From assembly GCA_003990745.1 (NCBI GenBank), contig RBNI01004753.1, positions 1 through 13,521 on the forward strand: a DNA stretch of 13,521 nt. The letters are read 5' to 3'. The position numbers and the translations under genes are program-made. The DNA comes from Jimgerdemannia flammicorona (taxonomy: Eukaryota > Mucoromycota > Endogonomycetes > Endogonales > Endogonaceae). Below, in pieces: positions 7,409 through 13,521 of the stretch. Under the pieces are notes generated by a model. The model was given only the letters and a program-made list of their open reading frames with translations, was not told the origin of the DNA and searched no databases. The first letter of the stretch is position 1, and each line of letters begins with the position of its first letter.

Positions 7409-8912
7409 AATTGATTTACTAGTTGGGGGTCCTTTGGGATATCTATGAGAGGACATCTGCATTGGCATTAATTCTTCCTGAGCAGTATACAATAGTTACA
7501 CCATATACTTGCAACTTCATGATCCATCTGACATAGATTCCTTTGAGTTGTCCAGTGGTCAGTAGCCAGGTGAGGGCTGAGTGATCTGTCTAGATAGTGA
7601 AGTGTCTTTTAGCAAGATAGTAGTAAAACTTCTCTACAGTCCAGATAACTGTAAGATATTCCAACTTGTAGAATTTGTATTCTTTTTCAGCTCCTCTGGT
7701 TCCTCAGCTTAGATATATAATAATATATACTACTTTATCTTTCTTTTAAGCTAGGACTGCTCCTAGTTCTTGGACACTTATATCTATCTATAAGATGAAT
7801 TCTTGAGTCCAATCAGGTCTTCTGAGAATGAGTACCTGGGTCAGTCTGATCTTAAGCTCATCAAATACTTTTTGTTATCTACCAGTCTATTGAAACTTGG
7901 TATCCTTCTTATTGAGTTTGTAGATTGGGCCTGCAATGTTGGAGAATCTCCTGATAAATTTTTGATAGTAGGAGATAAGCCCTATGAAGACTTAGACTTC
8001 AGTAACTGTGGTGGACCTTGGATATACTACTACTGCTTGAATCTTAAGGGGGTCTGTGTGTGTTCTATCTCAATTAATAATATGGTCAAGATAGATGATC
8101 TTAATTTCTGTAAACTTGCACTTCTTGGGCTTGATGTAAAGACTATACTATCTCAGCTTCTCTATCATCTGCTAGATATGCTGTAGATATTCTTCAGCTG
8201 TCTTGCTGTAGATGATAACATCATCTATGTAAACCATCATCTATCTTCCGATATCATAGTAGAAGATTTTGTTCATCATTTGCTGAAAGCTTGCAGGAAC
8301 ATTATATATTCCAAATAGTATTCACAGGTAGACATAGGTTCCATCTGGAGTGATAAAGGCTGACTTTTTGCTTGCTGCTTCAGTGAGACTAATTTGGTAG
8401 AATCCTGAGTATATGTCCAAGATACTATAGTACTGTACTTTATCTCCCAAGATTACAAGGATGTCACTGATGAGAGATAATAGTTGGTGATCCTTCTTAG
8501 TAATCAAGTTGAGCTTTCTGTAATCTATACAGAGTCTTGGGGTAAATTCTCCTGACTTACTTCCTTTTTTTAGAACTAGTATAACTGGTGAAGCCCAGGG
8601 ACTGCTGACTTCTTTAATGATACTGGCTTCTTTCATCTGCTTGATTTCTTCTCTGAGCTATTTGTGATAGGCTAGTAGTATTGGCCTTGCTTTTTGGTAG
8701 ATTGGTTTAGTGTCTCCTATATCTATATCATAATAGTAGTGTGGGGTCTTTCTTTTGATATTCTTGAAATCCATGGCTAGAATATCCTCAAATTTATAGA
8801 GTATCTTCTTGAGTTCCTTCTTGAGTGAGAATTCATTTCCAATAATATAGCTATGCTTGTTCATAGTTTTCTCCTTCTTATGATCCAGTTCAGTGATCTT
8901 GGTACTGGTGAA
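7401..8912 (-). pseudogene. Element 2 reverse transcriptase and RNase H
   Basis: RT motifs seen on the minus strand are KPIYQKARP, RLCIDYRKLNLITKKD, LDIYSGFYQI and the catalytic YIDD at 8220-8231. RNase H shows TDHSAL near 7572-7590 and ends NANADVLS near 7446. The frame is the same as the dUTPase frame with no net indel, but it is interrupted by many stops. Examples are TAG for Trp at 8658-8660, 8241-8243 and 7887-7889, and TAG or TAA for Gln in the RNase H segments FIL-stop-ID and AVLA-stop-KKD. The first RNase H Asp survives as ID rather than TD. It ends at TAA 7401-7403, the same column as TAA 3264 in element 1. Confidence 0.92.
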
Positions 8913-9350
8913 TACTCCTCTTCCTGTAGATCTGAATCCTTTCTTTTCTCTTTCTGTTTCTTCCAACTTCTTGACTTCCATAATTCTTAGCTGAAGAACT
9001 GAGAAGATCAACATCTGTGCCAGTTGGTCCTTCTTCTTAATTGGAAATGAAATCATAGGATTATAGTTTCTAGCAATAAGTAGTATTTCTCCAATATAAT
9101 CTGAATTGATGACTTCTCCTTCAATTGTGATTTCACTCCTAGTCAGGCTACTTCTTGTCTTGAGGATTCTGATATGGTCCTTTGGAATAGTCATCTCCAG
9201 ACCAGTTGTAAGTAGAGTGGTTGTCTGGGGCTCTAGTATGGTTTCTTCTACTGTGGTAATATCTATTCCAGCTACATTCTCTGACTTATATTCTAGTAAA
9301 ACTGCATCAGGGTGGATCCTTCAAATCTTGACCTTGACTTTCTGTAGCAG
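8913..9350 (-). pseudogene. Element 2 dUTPase domain, inactivated
   Basis: It aligns throughout with the element 1 dUTPase. Motif 1 is ENVAGIDITT (about 9255-9284), motif 2 KTRSSLT, motif 3 GEVINSDYIGEI, motif 4 KDQLAQMLI and motif 5 GFRSTGRG (about 8918-8940). The catalytic-type Asp of motif 3 is Asn, and a Gly of motif 5 is Arg; both are single G-to-A type changes, so activity is unlikely. A TGA lies at 9321-9323 just before the domain. The domain runs into RT in one frame, confirming that DU-RT fusion is ancestral to elements 1 and 2. Confidence 0.9.
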
Positions 9351-9850
9351 TCTCTATCTGCTTTTCTACAGAATTCTTCTTGGGTCTCTCTAGTGGTCTC
9401 TTATAGGGTTGTTTATAGACATCTTTCCTGATAGTCTCAGCAGAGTAGGCTTCTTATTTCTCTTCATCTGATTCTCCAATCTTCTCAAAAGTAATGATGT
9501 TGGTCTGTTTCTTATTTCAAGTAGTATTGCTTGGCTGGGTCTTGTGCTTGGTTTTACTCATACATTCATATGAGTAGTAGCCTTCTTCTCTATAAGTATA
9601 GCAGATATCTTTCTTCTTATTTAAGATGGTAGTAAATTACTGAACTGGATACCAGTCTTTTTCTTTGATTTTCTTTACTATATTTCCTAAGTAGGCTATC
9701 ATTTTGGTGAACTTCTTAATAAGTTTCTCCATAGGATCACTATTCCTCTACTGCTCAGTAGCTCTTAGCTGAGATATATTTCAATTGATCACTATAGTAG
9801 GGATTACACTAATTGCCTTGAGTACTTCTATTCTAACTCTAGTGACTCTT
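9351..9850 (-). pseudogene. Element 2 Gag C-terminus with degraded zinc knuckle; protease deleted
   Basis: The zinc knuckle is at 9562-9603 on the minus strand. It reads C-YT-Y-REEG-Y-YSYE-C, in which the second Cys and the His of CX2CX4HX4C have both become Tyr. The following residues (KTKHKTQPSNT, then ITFEKIGESDEEK) match the linker after the element 1 knuckle. After about 60 linker residues the sequence jumps, with a frame change near 9335-9370, straight to the residues just before the dUTPase. About 1 kb present in element 1 (roughly 290 to 1335), including all of PR and the Cys/His cluster, is missing. Upstream of the knuckle a Gag-like frame with sparse stops continues to about 9850. 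Confidence 0.75.
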
Positions 9851-10230
9851 TCTGTAAGTGCACAATCTCCAAGCCACCAAAATTGCATGGCATTCTCAGA
9901 ACTAATTTGGAAACCACATGCAAGACTACAAAACAAGAGATCATCTGGTTACATGAAATACGCCAGCAAGCATGAGAACCCACCGCCAAGATACAAGAAT
10001 ACTAAAAGAAGTACTATAACTATAAGACTGACTCTGAACTGCTATAACTAGTTTGGTGTACTGTACTATTACAAAAGGGAACCAAAAGTACCAAACTCAA
10101 ATCGAGACAAGAAGAACCCTATCTCATCTACCAAAAGATTTATGAACTGTACTTATCAACTCAAGATCAAGATATACTATGACTATACAAGACCTCATTA
10201 CTTAGCCGAAGCAAAACACATTTGAACAAC
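9851..10230 (+). pseudogene. Element 4: C-terminal tail of a Ty3/Gypsy integrase
   Basis: The frame with codon starts at 9892 reads WLHEIRQQA, KIQEY, KKYYNYKTDSELL, TVLLQKGTKSTKLKSRQ and EEPYLIYQK, interrupted by a few stops. This matches the order at the end of Gypsy integrases: a helical segment, a VLL strand, then K-L-x-x-R-W-x-G-P-Y-x-I. The GPY/F core at about 10093-10128 reads RQEEPYLIY, so the expected Trp and Gly have changed. The element 1 integrase has the parallel KVLLY then KLEPKWEGPFYI. Nothing of the integrase core lies upstream; there the sequence becomes element 2 on the other strand, so this is a truncated remnant. Confidence 0.65.
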
Positions 10231-10554
10231 TCTGTTCACTCTATCTGTGTCACCTCCATTAGAGAGTGACAGATGCTTCATCTGAACTCAAGAAAGCCGA
10301 CATCATCGAAACCAATCTCAAGCCATCCATGTGACAGATATTACTACTAGAAATTGCCTCGGATTACAGAAAATATCATTTCTGAGAGGTTCAAACTCCC
10401 AGCCATAACATTGGGAGCCCTTGCCCTAGACGAGAATGACCAGTCCTCACAAATGCACCAGCAGACCAAAAAAAAAAAGAGAACCAAGACCTGTTATCCT
10501 TATATGTACAACCACTACCACCAAGGATAGCCTTAATCTTGCAAGAGATAGAAG
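10231..10554. other. Non-coding 3' region of element 4, upstream of the LTR
   Basis: Two frames are mostly open, but neither resembles a known protein and each has stops. A run of 11 A lies near 10468-10478. The purine-rich GCAAGAGATAGAAG (about 10541-10554) stands directly before the presumed LTR start and may be a polypurine tract interrupted by T. Confidence 0.4.
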
Positions 10555-10574
10555 TGATGACACCTTGAAACTGA

Positions 10575-10638
10575 TGATGTCAGAAGTCAGAAAACTGCTC
10601 AGACTTTGTCAGTGATGATGTCATCAATGGTGATGTCA
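10575..10638 (+). promoter_or_regulatory. Three TGATGTCA (CRE-like) sites in U3
   Basis: Identical TGATGTCA octamers lie at 10575-10582, 10616-10623 and 10631-10638. They are one base from the CRE/ATF consensus TGACGTCA, which would be lost by a CpG transition, so they may be decayed bZIP sites. Confidence 0.5.
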
Positions 10639-10697
10639 TCAAAGACTATTCAGATAGTACCTAAACCTATAAATAGCTTAGCAGTCATAGTATAGTT

Positions 10698-10798
10698 AGA
10701 TTAGCCTTGTACGATGTGACTGTGAACTGACTCAGCAGTCAGATGATCTCTTGATATGTCAGATCACCCTTATACTATGTGACTGCATTCTGACTCAG
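10698..10798 (+). repeat. Two 38-bp U3 repeats, each ending in TGACTCAG
   Basis: Copies at 10698-10735 and 10761-10798 align without gaps, 30 of 38 bases identical, period 63 bp. Both keep TGTGACTG and TGACTCAG intact; TGACTCA (10728-10734, 10791-10797) is the Gcn4/AP-1 consensus. Confidence 0.75.
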
Positions 10799-10853
10799 TA
10801 AAGCACTTAGTGCTACATCCATATTTAGTATAGTCCAGATAGCCCCTCACTAG

Positions 10854-10861
10854 TATAAATA
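10854..10861 (+). promoter_or_regulatory. TATA box TATAAATA of the 10555-11055 LTR
   Basis: TATAAATA followed by a C-rich run. An identical octamer lies 186 bp upstream at 10668-10675. The downstream one is the better promoter candidate, as it lies after the bZIP-site repeats and about 125 bp before the AATAAA signal. Confidence 0.55.
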
Positions 10862-11055
10862 CCCCCTCCCCCAGACCTCAGAATCTCAGACCTGAACAAT
10901 CTGAACACAACTTCTGAGTACTTCCCCACAATATCCCTTTACATAACTACTCCTAGTATAGCAATATCATAAATAGTAAATAAACCTATTTAATAACCCA
11001 CAAACCACTCTTAAGTAAATCTGCTCCCTGTTAGGTCCTACTCCTAACCCTGTCA

Positions 11056-11260
11056 CGAAATTTCCTAATTGGGTATTGTCTGCAGCGATATGCCAATTCA
11101 ACTAAGCTGGTCTTAGTTTCTTGAACTTCCTGAAATACGGAAAATCCTGAACATCTAGAACTAGTCCGAAAAAGGACTTAGATTGAGACGTTAACCCAAT
11201 CTTGAAATCAATAAGCATAGAGGATATACTCCATATGAAATTGATCTTGACCATAAGAAA
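11056..11260 (+). other. Element 3 leader between LTR and gag (primer binding region)
   Basis: A primer binding site should lie just after 11055. The bases from about 11068 onward, TTGGGTATTGTCTGCAGCG, look like a decayed site, but I cannot name the matching tRNA. No other feature is seen before the first gag Met at 11261. Confidence 0.3.
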
Positions 11261-12803
11261 ATGGTCTTTCAGAATATCCAGAACTTCCAGAAAATCCTTC
11301 CAGAACTATGTAACAGTTACCCTAAAAAGCAACTCTCTTACAACTTGGTAGCAGCAGTTTATAATCTAATTCTGCTTCAAGATGCTTCCTCACCCCGCTA
11401 CAAACCCTTCTGCAAATTCCTACAAGTTGGTATAAAGCCCAACCTCTGAACTGGAATTTATTCTGAACCATCTGACAATCTGAAGAGAATTAAACCTGAC
11501 ATACAAGGACAATTTGACCTCCATACCTGCAACAAGTAGGACAAGCTTCATTCAAAGAAAGAAGTACTCCAATTAAACCAGCAAATAGGTGAAACCCTAT
11601 TCACCGAACTCCTTGCACTACACCCAGTAAGTCAGGATGAAGAAGGTCTTATAGAAGCCTTCTTTACTCTTCTCAACAAGAGTTTTGTCAGCTCTACAAA
11701 TCCAAGTGACCTAGGACAACCAGCAGCAGTCTTTCTAGCCTTAGTTCCTCACGAAGCCCAAGCCTCTGTAGCCAAGTGGCTCAACTCTACTGACTTTCAC
11801 CATACCAGAACCAAGACCGCATTATACTACTGATTCCAGAACAGCAAGGCTCACCATATTCTTAAGGAAGAAGCAAGAGAAACCCTTCATCAACTACCTG
11901 ATCCCGAATCTGAAGCAGGCCCTGCTACAGCCCTACCTGAATCTGAAACCAATACTGAACCAGAACTTGACTTTGAATTAAGTCCATCTGAAATCAGATA
12001 TATAACTGATTCCGTCTACTTTGACGCTGAGCAAACCCAAGTACATGGAGACCAAACTGAAGAGGAGGAGGAGTATCTCAGTAAATTCGATCCTGGATAC
12101 ACTACTGAAGGAGACATACCTCCATCAGGATAGAACATACCTATATAGCAACAGACAGCTATCTATCAATCCCTTACTCCAGACCCACAACTACTACTTC
12201 AGCAACTTACACAGACCCAAAGAACCCCATCACACTCTGCACTAGTACCTCAAGTAGTACCAGTAACACTACTACCAGCAGTTCAACTGCCTCCTGTAAA
12301 CAACATGGCAAACCAACAGATTCTAGACCTCACAACCCAGGTAGTCATAATGGCAGCAACCATTACTGCCTTAGCTGAACAGACCCGATCTACAAAAAAT
12401 CTGAGTCTACCTACCTTCAATGGTACTGTACAAGAAGTCCAAAGCTTCATTAGTGTAGTTGACACCAACTTCAAAGCCAATCAATGGACCAATGAATGAG
12501 TCGCTGACCGTGTTCTGACAAACAATCAAGACCACACTCTGGAACAACTCTTTGCCACCACTACAGCCTATGTCTGCCAAGTTGTTACATTCTTCCGAGG
12601 ACCTGCCGAAGAATGGTGGCGAACCCTTCCCGAAAAACCCCTCACATGGGATACCCAATCTGCAGTAGTTGCTCAGAATATAGCAAATAATGCCCCAGGA
12701 TATGGAGCCCATCCTGCAGCCCCTGGACTTAAACAACTCATGATTGCCCAATATCACAGCGAAACTATGATCACTGAATCCTGAGTAAAACTCCACAACC
12801 ATA
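11261..12803 (+). pseudogene. Element 3 Gag, N-terminal and capsid region
   Basis: One frame runs from ATG 11261 to about 12800 with only seven stops in 514 codons (TGA 11447, TAG 11537, TGA 11831, TAG 12131, TAG 12146, TGA 12497, TGA 12782), far fewer than chance would give. The first third is unrecognised. It is followed by an acidic low-complexity stretch with five Glu in a row near 12060 and a Gln/Pro-rich stretch. From MANQQ (12305) a helical segment leads to LSLPTFNGTVQEVQSFISVV and then FFRGPAEEWWRTL with a Trp shortly after, the pattern of retrotransposon Gag capsid. The capsid may start at 12305, the rest being an extra N-terminal domain. The frame shifts by one near 12785-12805. Confidence 0.75.
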
Positions 12804-13412
12804 CATGGTAAGGAGGAATTCGAAACCTTCTATATAAAACTCGAGTCACTCCTGAACACTGTTGGCCTAGAATATATTGCCAATGATAATGCACGAAATG
12901 GTACAAGAGCAGATCATTTATTCGATACCCTGCCTGAATGGCTTACTAGGAAAATCCGAGAATAAGGACGCCCAGTTGGTTGTGACCACCAACAATGGTG
13001 TCTGGCAAGAATCAAGACCATGGTTAAGTGAATCTTAACAGCTAGACCAATCCTACCCCAAAGACAATTCAATAACAAGGAAAAAACTTGGACCAAGAAA
13101 GAAGAACCCAAGCATGAAACATCCCAAGCTTCCTCAACATCCACTTCGTGGATACTCAGAAATCATGAATCTACCCAGCCGAGTACCTTCAAGAAACTCA
13201 CTGAAGGTGAAAGGAATGAACTTAGAAGAAGTGGAGCATGCTTCTATTGCCAAAAGACAGGACATATGGCCAGTGCCTGCCCTAACCGAAAACCCCGAAC
13301 AGCAACATGAGCAACTGTTACCACTCTGCACCACCTCAACAATCTGACCACCAGAACACTAGACTTTGTCAAGTTAAGACAAACTGCTAAGGCCCCAAGC
13401 AAAGGAAGCTAA
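12804..13412 (+). pseudogene. Element 3 Gag, capsid C-terminus and zinc knuckle
   Basis: The frame with codon starts divisible by 3 continues Gag after a frameshift. It reads EEFETFYIKLESLLNTVGL, then FDTLPEWLTRKIRE (typical capsid C-terminal features), a basic linker, and LTEGERNELRRSGACFYC. The zinc knuckle at 13239-13280 is CFYCQKTGHMASAC, a perfect CX2CX4HX4C. Stops in the frame include TAA near 12963, TGA near 13029, TGA 13308-13310 and TAA 13410-13412. No DTG-type protease motif occurs between the knuckle and the dUTPase start. Confidence 0.85.
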
Positions 13413-13521
13413 AAAGCAGCTGGATATGACCTGTATGTAGCTGAAGAAGCTACAGTCTCCAACCAAGAAGTCAAACAAGTCTACATAGGAATCAGTATCC
13501 AAATCCCTGAAGGACATGTTG
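13413..13521 (+). pseudogene. Element 3 dUTPase N-terminus (cut by window end)
   Basis: Thirty-six residues are visible in the same frame as the zinc knuckle. KAAGYDLYVAEEATV is dUTPase motif 1 (consensus AGYDL at 13419-13433), followed by the β-strand YIGISIQIPEGHV that precedes motif 2 in this family. Element 1 has the parallel GMDLTS, GIGVKLPENH. Only motif 1 and the following strand can be checked; motifs 2 to 5 should lie past the window. It begins 44 codons after the knuckle, unlike element 1, where PR intervenes. Confidence 0.8.

Larger units (their letters stand above)
6371..9850 (-). mobile_element. Element 2: heavily mutated Ty3/Gypsy element with dUTPase, truncated at both ends
   Basis: Reading the minus strand from about 9850 to 6371 gives the end of Gag, DU, RT, RH and IN, each alignable with element 1, so the two belong to the same family. 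Neither LTR is present: the IN end is cut at 6371 by element 1 and the Gag end fades near 9850 at element 4. The DU-RT-RH frame is preserved without net indels from 9330 to 7443, and IN is +1 to it, yet the frames hold many stops, mostly TAG and TAA from Trp and Gln codons. The 6361-9960 stretch has one CpG by my reading. Protease is missing through an internal deletion. Confidence 0.92.
10555..11055 (+). repeat. LTR between element 4 tail and element 3 Gag
   Basis: It begins TGATGACACC after a purine-rich run and ends CCTGTCA at 11055; TGACA (10558-10562) and TGTCA (11051-11055) are terminal inverted repeats. Inside, in order, are three TGATGTCA sites, TATAAATA (10668), two 38-bp repeats each with TGACTCA, TATAAATA (10854), AATAAA (10979-10984) and a small hairpin GTTAGG/CCTAAC (11030-11048). 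This is a normal U3-R-U5 layout of about 500 bp. It follows an integrase tail and precedes a gag gene, so it can be read as the 3' LTR of one element or the 5' LTR of the next. No second copy is in the window to fix its ends. Confidence 0.7.
11056..13521 (+). mobile_element. Element 3: Ty3/Gypsy-like element, Gag to start of dUTPase (right end outside window)
   Basis: It runs LTR, leader, a long Gag with a capsid-like segment, a perfect zinc knuckle, a 44-codon linker and then a dUTPase N-terminus cut by the window end. The Gag and dUTPase sequences differ clearly from those of elements 1 and 2, so this is a different family. Membership in Ty3/Gypsy rests on the Gag type; RT and IN are not in the window. 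Confidence 0.8.

Noticed and set aside
6677..8186. Plus-strand ORFs with hydrophobic, membrane-like translations
   Set aside because: They are antisense shadows of the element 2 integrase and RT-RH; the pyrimidine-rich antisense strand gives Leu/Ile/Phe-rich peptides.
9785..10051. Plus-strand ORF of 88 codons spanning 9850
   Set aside because: It crosses the junction of two elements; the left part is antisense to element 2 Gag and the right part is out of frame with the integrase tail.
792..13310. TGA read as Trp (altered genetic code), because many in-frame stops are TGA
   Set aside because: Intact parts of element 1 use TGG for Trp throughout, TAA and TAG stops are also frequent, and the codon opposite TGA 4285 is CAG in element 2, so Trp is not the ancestral residue at every site. 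Mutation explains the pattern better.
1..13521. tRNA, rRNA, CRISPR array or bacterial operon features
   Set aside because: No cloverleaf, rRNA core or regularly spaced repeat array is visible; promoter and poly(A) signals are of eukaryotic type.

Overview
The window is a stack of decayed LTR retrotransposons of the Ty3/Gypsy (Metaviridae) type, with no recognisable host gene. The host is a eukaryote. A filamentous ascomycete fungus is the best guess, because the middle element carries the mutation signature of fungal repeat-induced point mutation (Trp TGG to TAG, Gln CAA/CAG to TAA/TAG) and has almost no CpG. This is inference from composition, not a species call.

Layout. (1) Element 1, + strand, 1 to about 6370, left end outside the window: end of Gag (zinc knuckle), protease (PR), a Cys/His linker, a dUTPase domain (DU), reverse transcriptase (RT), RNase H (RH) and integrase (IN, to 4505). 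Then come a small ORF, an 11-bp hairpin, a polypurine tract (4811-4819) and a probable 3' LTR zone. That zone holds an unrecognised 254-codon ORF (5126-5890), four tandem repeats, TATA boxes and a poly(A) signal. (2) Element 2, - strand, about 9850 down to 6371: a related but heavily mutated copy in the order Gag zinc knuckle, DU, RT, RH, IN. Its protease is deleted and its integrase stops being alignable exactly where the element 1 side ends. (3) Element 4, + strand, about 9851 to 10230: only the C-terminal tail of an integrase. (4) An LTR at about 10555-11055. (5) Element 3, + strand, 11056 to the window end: a long Gag, a perfect CCHC zinc knuckle and, only 44 codons later, the start of another dUTPase.

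How the parts work together. Gag packages the RNA; PR cleaves the polyprotein; RT and RH make cDNA; IN inserts it. DU would lower dUTP, and so uracil incorporation, during cDNA synthesis. All three elements with visible coding upstream of RT carry DU, but in two positions: PR-DU-RT in element 1 and directly after the zinc knuckle in element 3.

The most interesting points are the dUTPase and its two positions, a RH/IN boundary where elements 1 and 2 share the same TAA and the same +1 frame change (ATG overlapping the stop in element 1), a shared TGA inside IN, the near-total CpG loss of element 2, and an unknown ORF that may lie inside a long LTR. All coding regions here are broken and are called as pseudogenes, except the two unassigned ORFs at 4681 and 5126.
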